In this document: in pieces, positions 33,001 to 44,662 of the stretch
How the letters are laid out: each line of letters opens with the position of its first letter
Position numbering within the stretch: position 1 is the stretch's first letter
Assembly (NCBI GenBank): GCA_030685235.1
Contig: MU839120.1
Coordinates: 248,001 to 312,000 of the forward strand
Reading direction: 5' to 3'
From: Copromyces sp. CBS 386.78
Lineage: Eukaryota > Ascomycota > Sordariomycetes > Sordariales > Sordariaceae
DNA: 64,000 bases
The notes under the pieces: model-generated
Database searches by the model: none
What the model was told of the DNA's origin: nothing
Seen by the model: the letters and a program-made list of their open reading frames with translations, nothing else
Program-made: the position numbers and the translations under genes

Positions 33001-34588
33001 CACCACATACTTCGGTACCGCCTACCATGGTGTTTGACAGTCATTACCGAAGACTGCGGACGGGATCTCATCGTCATCACAATCTGCACGATATACAGGT
33101 CACGCATTCAATACGGTTCATGGCCTCGACACCCACGGCGGCGTCAAGCCAATACATAGCACGGCCAGCCCGACGACAGGTCGTAGCATTGTTGTTGTTT
33201 TGATGCCAGGGTCTCTTTCACCGATCGAGCGACGCCTCCCTCTTTGTCCGCTGACTCCAGACACAGAACAGGCTAATAATGGAACTAGCCCGTACACATC
33301 CTTTGTGATAGCGACTTCGATATGATCCAGCATGTTCAGGTCTCCCGGGATGGGTTTCGGCGTGTCCCAGTTCCTCTTTGGGGAGACCACAATCACGATT
33401 TTCGGTCCATCTCTCCTGTTCCCGAGTCCAAACCGCCGTTGGAGTATGGTACAGCGGGAGCCATCAACATGAGACACGCCCAAGCCAGGGAACCAGCCGA
33501 ACGAGACCATGCTAGGATCTCCCGGGAAGTGTGCCTGTTGCACCCCTTGTAGCCCCCTCGTCATCCGGTTCTATTGTTCCAGATTTTCCCTATATCGAAC
33601 AACAAGAGAAGCCTCGACATCTCTCCACATTCTCGTCAGTTTGTCTCTCCTCCATCATCAACCCCGGAATTCTTCGAGGGTTCTTCATGATTTGGACAAT
33701 GTTGAACCAGATCCCTGGCGGTGATCGACTTCACCATGAAAAGCATCAAGAGCCTCAACCATCCTGGCTGGACAATGGCCGACCAGAACACTACTTTATC
33801 AAATCCTGCCAACAAGCTTTCAAATATCCTCGAGATGACTGTTGGGTTGGTGTTTGGCTCGCCAACAAAAATGGAGCCATCCGAGGCTGCAAGTCATTGT
33901 CTCCCTTATAACTTCACCATCCTAACCGATATGGCCTTGTTCAAGCGCGCCTCTGCTTTGTTATTCGCCCATCCTTGATATTGTGGCCGAGATGGCTCCT
34001 CTTCATTTTTCTCCCTTTGGATCGACAGCCTCCTTCATTTGCTCAAATGCCGAAGAGGTGTAGTTCCTCCTCAATTCGCTCAGCTATTTCCCCTTCAGTG
34101 ATTGCTACAATTCCAAGACGTTATTTCGAAACAAAGCATTTCAGGGTCCTTCCCGGTCTATTCAGGTACCATCGGTGGATATCCGTGGTTGAGCCAGGGC
34201 ACCCAGAGATATTAGCGGCCTGGAGCCCACTGCCAAAGGCACGACAACAGGCGCCATGATCAAAGAGGCTAAGCGTTCCAGACCGATCGACCTCCCCCAG
34301 GGTCCTGGCAGCATTGGCCGACATCGTGGGCTCCATCCAGGAGTCGACAACGAGGGTACTGTGCACGGCCGTGACCCATTGGTCTCCCTCATCCCAGGAC
34401 AAGGTCTTGTGTCAGGTCCTGCCCTACGCGACGCAACTGGACGTGGCCGTCCTACTCAAAACCGACATGTCTGCCACTTCTCTTTCCCTGGCAGATGGAA
34501 ACCGAAACCCTATCTCGTCCGTCGTCTGTCCCGTCCGCTGCCTCGCCAGGTTCTCACCCCCGAAGCTGTCGCCGCTGCCATAGCCATC
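33001..34588. other. gene-free or unresolved 5' region of the 34589 gene
   Basis: No complete gene was seen. From about 34300 to 34490 the plus-strand frame containing ADIVGSIQESTTRVLCTAV has coding-like third positions but no ATG, and it is not the frame of the downstream ORF. It may be an upstream exon of the 34589 gene. A pyrimidine-rich CAG acceptor-like site ends at 34492. Confidence 0.4.
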
Positions 34589-37138
34589 ATGCCTCATCGA
34601 CCAAGCACTTCTGCTGGGCCTGCATCCTTCAGGTCAGCAAGTTCGAGGTCACTACATGAGCAACGCCGGTCAAAGGACGACATGTTGCTCCCTATGGGTG
34701 GACGGATGGGTACTGCAAGACCAACTCAAGGAATGCACCCATACATGATGGGAACGAGAAGTGGAAACCTGCCGACGCCAGAGGCGAGTCCCGATCAAGC
34801 AGCAACATCCAGCATGACTTCTTTTTTGGCTCCGGCCACTCAACCTATGACGGGTCACGAGTCTCTCATGACCTCGATGGAGGTTCCGATCGGAATGGCT
34901 CTGGGAAGCCCTTCGCAGTTCTCAGAAATTCAGCCTAGCTCACGGCAACCACAAAGCGTCACACCACCTCGGAGGACTCCTTCACCACCGCCGCCACCGC
35001 CAGCAGCAGCACCGCAGATGATACCTCAGGCAGCGCCTCCAGCGGCCCCTCTTCAGAGACGAAAGACAACAAGGCAAAGGATATTTGGGGCCTTGTTTGG
35101 AAGGGGAAAGCAGTCAGATTCGGCAAAGGCCGCCGACCTTATCTCTGCCAACAGTTCCGCAGTTTCTCTGTCTACAACAGGTGGTGGGCGGGAAGCTGCT
35201 GGCAGTGCCGTCCCATCAAGGAGTAACACCATCGGCGGGAGGAAAGGACGAAAGCATGTCCCAATACTCGTCAGGTCAAATACAGATCTCCCAACAACGA
35301 CTGCGCCCGTCGAGCCAAGACAATGGGAACAACTACCACCACCACCGCGGCCGATGCCGCCAGCAAGTTCATGGAATGATCAGTCACGGAGTGTAACGCC
35401 CAGCTCGTTAGCTGACTCTAGTGCGCCCTCACTGCTCGACGTGGAGATTCCGAGCATCAAAATGGAACGATACAGCGTCATGTTCAGTGGAGTCTTGAAC
35501 CCGCAGCAACAAAGAAGAAACAGCAAAATGACACTTCTGGAGAGGCGTCAGGCTACGCTTGAGAAGTTAAAGTCGATCAATGACAGGGTCGTAGTCCAAT
35601 GTGAAGAGGAGGTGAAACAGCTCCGTAGAGCAAGCTCGCCCCAGCCAACACAATCACCGGTCTTTTCGATTTTCCCGCCAACACTGGACCGTCAACAACT
35701 CGATGTTCCGCCAACTCCTCGATCACGTTCAAACTCGTCACCGGCCGTCATCCTGTCACCAACGGTGGAAAGTTTTTCTGAATACATGCAACCGTTAGAA
35801 GCTGCTGCCCTTCGGAAGGAGAAAAAACGAGTCAGGATAATTTCACCGCGGACGATGGAGGAGCAGAACCGTGCCGACCACATGCAGATGATGTTGGAAG
35901 AGCAGCAGCAGCAACAACCTCAAAGTTATCACGAGTCTCAACCACAGCAGGAAGAACAACCAGAGTATCTTCCTGGTGATGAAGTCCTCTCTGTCAGCCC
36001 CAGAAGGCCGGAGGCTTGGGGAGAACAGCAACAGCATCAGCCCGAACCGGAACAGGCTTTCCCCCCACGGAAAGACTCCCATTTTGCACCCGAAAAATCG
36101 GTCATCATCCTTGATACCCCTATGAGCCCACCAGAACAATTCCTAGACATCTCGAGCAGTCGACAGGCGGACGAGCCAGAAATTGTCAGCCCGTTCCTCC
36201 TTAAACCAACCGTCTATCAGCCGCCCGAACCACGACTAGTGGTTCCAGTCCCGCCATCACGCTCACCCCCATCTACGCCGCAGCCGTCTATGCCCGAAAC
36301 AACTGTGTCTCCGATCCTCAGCCCCGAAAGCTCGACCCTGCCCGCAGACTGTTCTCCCGCCTTCCTCACCCACAAAGGCCACATCCTCTCCCCGTCCGTC
36401 GACCTCGCCGCCGCCGCTGAGGAAGAAGCCGAAGAAGCAGATCCCATCATCAAAGCCGCCGTCGAGATCTCCGTCGCTCGGACCATCAGCATCGCCCGCC
36501 GCGCCGGCGCCCGACAGAAACGAGTTGAATCCTCTGCATCGCCCACATCATCCCCAATACAACAACGATCTCCCTCTCAACCTCCCACCCAATCACGATC
36601 AGGAAGCCGACCTCCTCCCATCCCCCTCGCCCGCTCCGCCTCCGTCAGCGCCGGCTCCCTCCAACGCTCGCGCTCCGTGAAAGCTAATCAAATCACCATC
36701 ACGCGTGCGGGAACGCTCAAGGTGCGAAGGCCGGGAGTTCTGGAGGTGGGGGTCGGGGCTGGGGTCGGGGAAGCAGCGAAGATGACGAGTCTGACGACGA
36801 ACGACGTGGGTAGGGTGGCGGAGACGAAGCAGAATACGCCCACGCTGGTGGTACCGCCGCCGGCGGAGTTTCTGATCAACAGTCCTTGCTCTGCGCTTTC
36901 TACTCCTGGGATAACCACCCCCGGGACTGCGGGTAGCCAGCTGCCCAAGGAGGTGTTGGCTAGGTACAGGAAGAGTGAGAGGGTGGAGATTGGTGATGCG
37001 GCGGATTTGGGCTTGGATTCTGATATCTCTGATGGATCTTTAGGTGGTGGTAGGGAGGGGGGGGAAGGCCGCAGCCGTGGTCGGGAACAGTTTAAGAGGC
37101 CACCAGGTTTTGCTGAAGCCCGGTATGTGAGGGCCTAG
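34589..37138 (+). CDS. uncharacterised disordered fungal protein, about 849 aa
   Basis: The open frame begins at 34256 (960 aa), but the first 111 codons differ in character from the rest, so I place the start at the in-frame ATG at 34589 (MPHRPSTSAGPASFRS). The protein is rich in Ser, Pro, Gln and Arg. Landmarks: a poly-Pro stretch near 34980-35010, a basic RRKTTRQRIFGALFGRG segment, and a probably folded block (35460-35615) reading KMERYSVMFSGVLNP then LERRQATLEKLKSINDRV. A Gln-rich run and many SP motifs follow. I have seen the MERYSVMF-type block in other fungal proteins of unknown role. No catalytic or membrane motif was seen. The 5' end may have extra exons. Confidence 0.75.
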   Translation: MPHRPSTSAGPASFRSASSRSLHEQRRSKDDMLLPMGGRMGTARPTQGMHPYMMGTRSGNLPTPEASPDQAATSSMTSFLAPATQPMTGHESLMTSMEVPIGMALGSPSQFSEIQPSSRQPQSVTPPRRTPSPPPPPPAAAPQMIPQAAPPAAPLQRRKTTRQRIFGALFGRGKQSDSAKAADLISANSSAVSLSTTGGGREAAGSAVPSRSNTIGGRKGRKHVPILVRSNTDLPTTTAPVEPRQWEQLPPPPRPMPPASSWNDQSRSVTPSSLADSSAPSLLDVEIPSIKMERYSVMFSGVLNPQQQRRNSKMTLLERRQATLEKLKSINDRVVVQCEEEVKQLRRASSPQPTQSPVFSIFPPTLDRQQLDVPPTPRSRSNSSPAVILSPTVESFSEYMQPLEAAALRKEKKRVRIISPRTMEEQNRADHMQMMLEEQQQQQPQSYHESQPQQEEQPEYLPGDEVLSVSPRRPEAWGEQQQHQPEPEQAFPPRKDSHFAPEKSVIILDTPMSPPEQFLDISSSRQADEPEIVSPFLLKPTVYQPPEPRLVVPVPPSRSPPSTPQPSMPETTVSPILSPESSTLPADCSPAFLTHKGHILSPSVDLAAAAEEEAEEADPIIKAAVEISVARTISIARRAGARQKRVESSASPTSSPIQQRSPSQPPTQSRSGSRPPPIPLARSASVSAGSLQRSRSVKANQITITRAGTLKVRRPGVLEVGVGAGVGEAAKMTSLTTNDVGRVAETKQNTPTLVVPPPAEFLINSPCSALSTPGITTPGTAGSQLPKEVLARYRKSERVEIGDAADLGLDSDISDGSLGGGREGGEGRSRGREQFKRPPGFAEARYVRA

Positions 37139-39508
37139 TTGCGATGACCGGGCGCGGTGGTTCTGTCCGACTTTCTGTTGGTTTGAATGCTTCTTGGAGG
37201 TTTCAAAAGGTCATTTGGGTTCTGCATTTTGAGCAAGGAAGGTCGTCTGCCACTAAAGCGTTTACCTGTTTCATTTTGTTCAGGAGGTTATACTATACCC
37301 CAAAACTTCTTATGTCTGTATGGTCTACATTTTGCATGACGGAATAGCGTTCGGGAAGGGACCTGAGGACAGGCGCCAGTAGGCAGAAGGAAGGAACGAA
37401 GTTGTCTGGTATGACTTTTGCTTTTCAAGGCTTCCACTTTGCTACATATGTACCGCATAGAATCGTATTGATAATGCTTGCGCTCCATTATTTCAGTCTT
37501 GAATCTTGCCATTCTCATGTCTTGGTATCATTATTAAAGTAATCTACCGTTTCCATCTCCCTCTCTGGCAGCATAGTCACCAACGTCATAGAACAAAGGT
37601 ACAAAGCAGAAATGTCCTCCCAGAGACTTCACGACCTTCACGCTCAAGCAACCGTATACATACTTACAACCATGAGCACCTTACTTTCTGGCAAAGGAAT
37701 CACGACTTCAGATTCCTTTCGCTCTCCCCAAGATCAATCGGTGACCTCCGGGTTGGTGCTCGAATCGATACCTACCTAACGAATGGCAGAGGACCTAGGT
37801 AACACCATTCGTCCTTCTTCCCCTCTTGTTCCTTCCCCCCTGTCCCCCTCTCACTATATTGCGTCGAATGGAAAGTCCATGGGGTAAATGTGTTCGAAAA
37901 GGAAGATGGTACGCCTCGGCCATCCGAGCCTACTCTAAACCTTACTTACCTACCAGAGATCAGACGAAAGCCCATCCGCCAGCCAACTACCTAGTTACTA
38001 CGTCAGCAAGCCAGCCCGCTCCTTCCCTCTCAAACTTACACCTCTGCCCCATTGCCCAGCAGTGACCTAACACCAGCACTGGACTGGGGTTTATATACTA
38101 GGTCTTCCACCTGATCTTTCAACACCTCCCAATGGGACGCATGGTAGAGGTTTAACTTACCAGACTCACCGGCCAAGCCACGACGCGCGTCGGGTTCGAT
38201 TCCCGACGGCGGCAACTCTTCTACGACAAATCCGATATGAAAAGGGGGTGCCCGGCTTCGATTGGGCTGTCGATAGCCCCCCCCAATTCCCCTGTTCTGG
38301 GGACGCCGCTTGACTATTGTCTTGTTACATTTTTTTCTTCATTTTCCTCATGTGTCCATTCTTTTGAGGGACAGCGTTATACTTGTTTCTGAACACTCTT
38401 TCTTGTCGCCCCTCGCGAGGCCTTCATTTCTTGTCTCTACCTCCTTTAACTGCAATGATGTTGTTGCTGGTAGCTGACATACATACAATGACAAAACAGA
38501 AGTGGAATTAAGTAAAAGAAGGAATTGTTTCTTTGCGTCTTAATACTTCCTAGTGTATCTACGGTTACTGTACTGTTTTATCCTGTTCAGTACCAAGGTA
38601 CCTAGAGGTAGATGATAGACCCACTCTCGACATCGTTCCTTCCCAAACAAACCCCCAGAATGGACACTCCCACAAACCGGCGCCTTCCGCCACAGTTTCT
38701 GAGTTAATAACCTCTTTTATAGTTCTTGGGTGCCCATGGTATTCTAATAGCTTTCTTCGGTGGAGGCTGGATTTTTTTTTTTGAACCTATCGCTATCGAT
38801 GTTCTGTCAGACAAGTTGTTATTAGGTCAATCATGCCAAGTGGAAGTCAAGTCTGTGTGACCTGCCTCTTTAAGATACATGTTTCAAACTCTTCGCGGAG
38901 GTAACAAAGAGAAAAGAAACATGAAATTAATTTTTATTTTGTTTATCCCTTTTGTCGCTACGTGCCTCATGGTTTTTGTGATGATCTAGAACCTGCGCCT
39001 TTCCGTTGTGATACCACATGAACCAGCGTAGCGTTTTTCAGCTCGGGTCAGTTGTAGCATAGCATATAAAGATGTTGTTCTCTTACTAATACCCATTGCT
39101 CTACCCGTCCACTTCACGCCGAGTGAAGCAGGTAATCATATTACTACCCTTAGCAACCTCAACTGTTTCACGACCGGTGGACTTTGTCAGCGCCCCAAGC
39201 CAAATTCATGATAACTTCATCTTTCACCTACGAGTTCCGATAATTTCAGTCATCAGCTGCAAGCCGTGATGGCTTCAGTTTTCAGCTGCGCGAGTGAGAA
39301 CATGGCGAACTGATGTGAAGGTGGATTTTGGATGCCAAATTGTAAGTATATATATCCTTTTAACCCGTCCGGTATGTTTATCCAGTTCGCCAGCACACAG
39401 TCATTGGCATATCCCAATCATACATACTCGCATTACCAACCACGAAATTACTCACAAACCCCTTGTTCTTGCCCAATTAAATTCACTACTCTTCTCTCCC
39501 TCTCCGCC
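37139..39508. other. gene-free region
   Basis: No protein gene was supported over 2.4 kb. It contains a tRNA-like remnant (38133-38214) and pyrimidine-rich stretches. A splice-donor-like GTAAGTATAT at 39342 could belong to a leader intron of the frame-disrupted locus that follows. Confidence 0.45.
38133..38214 (+). other. tRNA-like remnant with intact T-arm / B box
   Basis: Positions 38190-38206 fold as a perfect T-arm: TCGGG stem, TTCGATT loop, CCCGA stem. The segment includes GGTTCGATTCC, a perfect RNA polymerase III B box. A CATGGTAGAGG stretch about 50 nt upstream resembles a D-arm/A box. No matching 5' acceptor strand or proper anticodon arm is present, so it does not fold as a full tRNA. 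A decayed tRNA or SINE piece is likely; chance is possible. Confidence 0.3.
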
Positions 39509-39943
39509 ATGGCCTATTCCGCCTTGGACCAGAGTGTCACCATCCCTGCAGATTGACATAGATACCGACGGCAGCCAGATCACGACCGAGCTCGGCAACA
39601 TCACCACTACCATCACCGATTCGCCCGTTAACAACACACCTCGGAAGCGTGCCTTCAACCGGCCCTCCGGGACCTACCCCTGGTGCCCGGGCGGCAACTG
39701 GTTCCTGCAGAACGACTTCTACATGCCTTCGACTCCTTCCGGAATCTATGCTCGTCGTGGGGGAGCCACAAGATCCCCGCCGGCCAAATTTTGGTCGTCA
39801 AAGAGCTGGGAAAGGCCCGTGATGAGCGAATAAGTAGTGTACACAGCCCTCGTCCCCCTCCTCGTTTCGAATCAGTCATCCTCTTCTGGCAGTCGCTTGG
39901 TGGCCTCCTTGCTTCACACTTGCTGGGTTCCTTGTCTACCTAG
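39509..39943 (+). pseudogene. small gene with two apparent frameshifts
   Basis: Three adjacent segments show strong coding-type codon use but in alternating frames. The first starts at an ATG in an excellent context (39509, MAYSALDQSVTIPAD) and hits TGA at 39554. The second, about 39555-39760 in another frame, reads IDIDTDGSQITTELGNITTT and later FNRPSGTYPWCPGGNWFLQ. The third, from about 39765 back in the first frame, reads SHKIPAGQILVVKELGKARD. The second shift falls at a GGGGG run. No intron of workable size fixes the frame. Either this is a recent pseudogene or the assembly has indel errors. The family is not recognised. Confidence 0.45.
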
Positions 39944-40687
39944 TTACTAACCATTGCCCCTTTCATGTCTGAATGATGCCTTCCGTATAACTGTTTGCTT
40001 CCTTCCTGTCCCTGGCTATGCCTTCCCGGGTTCATTACAGGGCCTGTATATAGGTGCAGGCGGCCAACCCGTTCCTTCCTTACTTTACTTGTGAACAGAA
40101 GAATCCAATGATTATCTACACTTGGGCAGATGGGTAGGGGTTCTTAAATGCACTGACATGGGACGTAACTGAAGGCCAAAGACATCGATCAGATAGACAG
40201 ACGTTGCATGCCACCACGACTCCCTCCGTTAACCTACACAGTAAACTATTCCTGGTACTACTGAGAAAATATGTTACTCAACATGTTATCCTTCTTGACT
40301 TGTGTAGTTCTAGAAGCATTCCTATCCTCGCGGATGCTTCCGCCGGTTCAGTTCGAGCATATCTACTTAAAAGTCCCTCGTCATCCGCCCTTCGTGTACT
40401 CTGACACTCTAACGGCAAAAGCAAGCAAAGATACGTTGCACAAAGGAATAGCCACGGGGAAATCTAAAGGTGAGAGCGAAGAATTGATTTATAAGGATGA
40501 ATCCGCGACGCCATGACAAAGCAAAGCCAAGCAAAGCAAAAGAATCCAGTCGCGAAATAATGAACGGTATAACAACGCAACGCCGACCTACAACAGATGT
40601 AGAGGGCGGTAACCATTGTTTCTCGTTTCAAAATCCCCCCTCATTCTTGAGAGATTTCACCGGATAATCGTCCGTGGCAACATGTTC
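39944..40687. other. gene-free spacer downstream of kapC
   Basis: No gene was supported. The right part should hold the 3' untranslated region of the minus-strand bZIP gene. Confidence 0.5.
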
Positions 40688-43061
40688 CTACATAGCTGCT
40701 TGCTGAAGCGATAGACCAGCCGGCATGCCTGCGTTGTTGCTATCTGCCTGCAGTTGCCTCTGAATCACCTCCGCCGTCCTCGCATCCTCATCTGTACGGG
40801 ATGCCGCAGCCGCAGCCGCAGCAGCGGCTGCTGCCGAAACCGCTGTACCATAGGGATCCCGGGGAGTTCCACCCATGTGGTGGTCGCTTCGGCTCAGCCC
40901 GGCTACGGCTTGAGCGGCCTCCTCCAGCGAATTCGGCGGAGCGCTGGCAACGGGGGGAACTTGCTGCGCAGCTTGGACCGGGTCAGGAGCCATGCCCTGA
41001 GGCACGGGGGCCGGTGGTGGGGGTTGTTGTTGCTGAAGTTGCTGCGTGTGGGGGGTCGCTAGGGTGATGTTCGGAGGAGGTTGTGGGTAATCGCCTTGGA
41101 CGTCGATAAGTCGATTTTGCAGGTGAAGAATGTAGTCCCTCAACGCGTAGTTTTCGTTTTGCAGGGCTTTGAAGCCCATCTCCATCTCGCTGTACTCTCT
41201 GACTTGTTGCTCCAACTTCTTGATGTAACCTTCTTTCCGTTGACGAAATGCTCGCTGTGGTAATAGCCTATGGTTAGCACGATACTTTGGGAACTGACCG
41301 GAGCTGAACGACTGCTGGCAGTATTTTTTGACCTCCATCACACCATCGTGACTAGTCCGGATGCAGACTAACAATACGGTTGCGGCATCGGTCATACAAC
41401 ATGGCTTACAAATCCTCCATACAATGCAAAGGGTTGGGGACTACTAACCTGTGCGGCGCGGTTTTGGGCAGCGCGCTTCGACTGTGACAGTTCCCGTTTA
41501 GACTTTTTACCATCACCAGCGCTGTCGCCCGGGCTCGTCATTCCCATTTGTGGAACACCAACAGGCGTGGTAGGGCCGGGCATAGCACCCTGTTGCTCGG
41601 GTTGGGGAGGGACGCCAACAGGCATCATTCCGGCCACTGGTTGGTATTCGTTTGTGGGGCCTGCCTCGTGAGTTCGTAGTTCGGGGTGCAAATGTGCTTC
41701 ATGTGGGCCAGCTGCTGGATGATTGTTGTATCCATGGGGCAGAGCTGGTGGTACTGCTGCTATGGGCGAGGTCCGACTATCCCCTTGTCCGCCAGAAGGC
41801 GAAGGTGGGTGATTTTGGTAAGCTGCGGCGATTTGGTAGGCGGTTTGGTCGGCGTGGTTATTTGCCAGAACAGGCTCAACTGGTGAGTCGCGAGCCCTCG
41901 GCTCTGGATGGACAGATGGTGTCAGTATATCCCACCTGGGGGCTTAAGATTAAGTCAGGATGGGTTCGAAGGATACAAAGGACATAGTGGAAAGAATAGC
42001 CTGTGATGCAGGAGGGAATACGTGAATTGAGATGTTGAGTGCTGGACCGCAAGCTCGTGTTATTCGAGGTATGATGACCTTCCGCTGGAAGCTATGGAGT
42101 ATGTCAAAGTAGTAAGACAGTATCTTGTTGGCTCTTGATGACTACAAGGAGAAGGACGTGTAGGTGCAGGAATGTGTGATAACATTGGCCGGTGACAGAT
42201 GGCAGAATGGTTGCGCATCGAGTGTAAGGGGAAGAGAGGGCGCTTGGGTTTTAGAAAGCGGCCGCGACGGCTGGCAAGCAGAGATGATAGATGTATCTCG
42301 AACCCCCAACCGAACATAACCTGACTGGCCAGTCTTGTTGATGATGGAATATGCTTGACCAACAGGCGGGATGAGTAGTCAAGGTCCGTGTAGATGGCCG
42401 TGAGTATGAATGGGAGTTATGTGTAAGTGATAGGGGTAGTGACAAGATCACGAACCTCGTCAAGGTGAGTATGGGGATCAGGTGGGATGCAAGACTACTG
42501 GCCTCGCGTTCTCAGGCCCCTACTGAGACCAAAACTCCCAGTTTATCCGTGAAAGCGGTGTAAAGAATTCATAGGCAATAAAAGGAAGAGAGCCGAGGGT
42601 GAGGGAAGGGTTCATGTCGAGGGGGGTATAACGCCTAGAACACTCTCAACCCTCAAACAGTGACATGAGGTTGGACGGGGATGAGCAAGACCGTGCCCGG
42701 AGCGACCCTTGTGTACAACGATGTGCTGACAATCCCCGATTTGGCCTCAAAATAATCAAGCCAAAACCACGGTTGTCTGCCGTGCAGCTGAGGTGCTTCC
42801 AAATACCGTGAGTGGATGGCATCTCAAGAAAGAGGGAGGCAAGCCTTATTCGAGGCCATGAACATGACATTGTACCCCACCCAAGAGTGAGAAGTGTTGT
42901 AAGCACTTGCATGTGGTCGGGTGTCTAGGACTCGACTCATGGCCGTTGTCGGCATGGGGAATGATATATGGATATATGACAGTCTGGGAAAAACGGCGGG
43001 GGGGCTGGAAAGGAAAGAGATGAAGGAAAAAGAACTCACCCATTTCGAGATTTGTCGACAT
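40688..43061 (-). CDS. kapC: kapC-type bZIP transcription factor
   Basis: The bZIP is split between two exons: 41903-41449 ends with SQSKRAAQNRAAQ and 41254-40688 opens with RAFRQRKEGYIKKLEQQVRE (194-nt phase-0 intron with CTAAC). The leucine-zipper region continues YSEMEMGFKALQNENYALRD, followed by a Gln/Pro-rich then Ala-rich tail. This Yap-like basic region with QNRAAQRAFRQRKE matches the fungal KapC group. The middle exon has no ATG before its frame closes upstream at TAA, so a separate start exon is needed. I propose 43061-43040 (MSTNLEM), joined by a phase-1, 1136-nt intron, giving 347 aa. The bZIP and the last two exons are firm. The first exon is a proposal, since the intron is far longer than its neighbours. 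Confidence 0.85.
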
Positions 43062-44662
43062 GCTTGTCTACTGTGACTGTAACGCTCACCAGGACTACTA
43101 GGCTGATATGGTGGGATTTGAAGGTGTTGCCAGCGGCCGCGTAAACGGTAGGGTGTCCTGACTCAGCGCGCAGGATATGGTGGAATGCACCACGGCGTAG
43201 AGATACCCAATAGTTATAGCGGGTTAATAGCTCTCAAGTCCGCAAGTGAGTACAGCAGGCCCGCTCCGCAGACCGGGGACTATAGACTGCGATACAAGTG
43301 GGCAGATATCTTGTGCCTTGTGCTAGGCGTACTTGGCGCAACCGAAAGACACTTTCTGAGAAGTGAAGGCTGGATGTCAGCAATGTATCAGACCAACCTT
43401 GGTGCGGGTTTTTACCTCTACGGTTTGTGCAGATGGTGGTGATGGCCTTATGGGGGGGATTGATGCGGGAAGGCGCCCCAAAATGACGGGATCAGGGCAG
43501 GTGGTGGGATCAATATAGTTAGGCCAATTGTCGAAGCAATTATCAAGCCCGGTCCGGCAATGATGAGAGGACTCGGTAGGTTGGACACGTCCTGGGTCTG
43601 TCTTGTGGGGGAAAGGGTGGCCAGTTAAGTGCTGTGAGGGCTTCCGGAGATCTCGACCAGCTTGTGTGCTGGATGATGGTGCGGTAACACTCAACGGCGT
43701 CCTCTGAATAGCGTCGCGTGGATGGCAGCGAGGCTCAAAGCTGCAGGCGTGGAGCTGTTGTGGTGCGGTGTGGCTTTTGGGAGCAACTTTGGATGTATAA
43801 GTTGACTCAGCAACCTGAGACGAAAGAGATGTAGTAGTACGGAGTATGTAATCGGATCCAGAGGAATTGGGCGGAGATGGATGGTCGACAAGGGGGTTGC
43901 AGGTTGCAGATCAGTCAGATGGACGATACGTGTGTTTCTCGATGAAATCTTTTGACTTTGCTCAAATCCTGAATTCGCTGCAGGATCCCATTCACAGAAA
44001 CCCAGGGCTGATCTTGAAATTCACCTGTTAAAGCCTGCAGTTCTTGGCTCTGGCAGACGTTTTCAGTCGAGGCAATGGCGACTTGGACGAATAGTGATCT
44101 CTCGCTTTGTCGCGGGTTGTCGGCCGAATGCTTTGTCAGCAATTCAACGGTGACAAATGCGGCAGCCCAAAGTGACGGCTTCGGATTATTGGCCGAGTGC
44201 GGAATCCGAACCGGTAGTTCTTGTCCCGCAATCCGATTCGTGCCAGCGTTGGCTTTTGTTGCTTGGTTGGATTTGGGGATTGGACTGGCAGAACTGTCAA
44301 CTACCTATAATCGGCGGCATGTTCTTCGGTACAACCTTTGTTTGCAAAAAACAGTTTGAATTTTGAAATATTCAGGTCCCTTCGAGGTTGGAAGGTTGGG
44401 GTCACGTGAGGAGACAACTTGGTTAGCCCCGCATTTCTGTCTCCACTGCAAGCACCCAAACACTGCAAATAAGCACGTGCGTTGATCGATGGTACCTAGC
44501 CCACTTCCACGATGTCACCTCGTGAACTTCCATCTCGACAGTTCAATTTTCAATTCACTCTTCAGCTTCCCATCAGCGCTACACTTCCACACACTTCTGA
44601 CGGTGTTCACAAGTTTGGGTACCTCCTTGGATTCTTGGGGCCAATCTTTGCCCGAATCTTAA
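43062..44662. other. kapC promoter and amidohydrolase 3' region
   Basis: This 1.6-kb spacer lies between two minus-strand genes. It should contain the kapC promoter next to 43062 and the amidohydrolase 3' end near 44662. No gene was found. Confidence 0.5.

Noticed and set aside
38250..38310. CCCCTGTTCTGG sequence resembling the end of the MITE at 3056
   Set aside because: Only about a dozen bases match, with no partner inverted repeat or TA border; too little to call an element.
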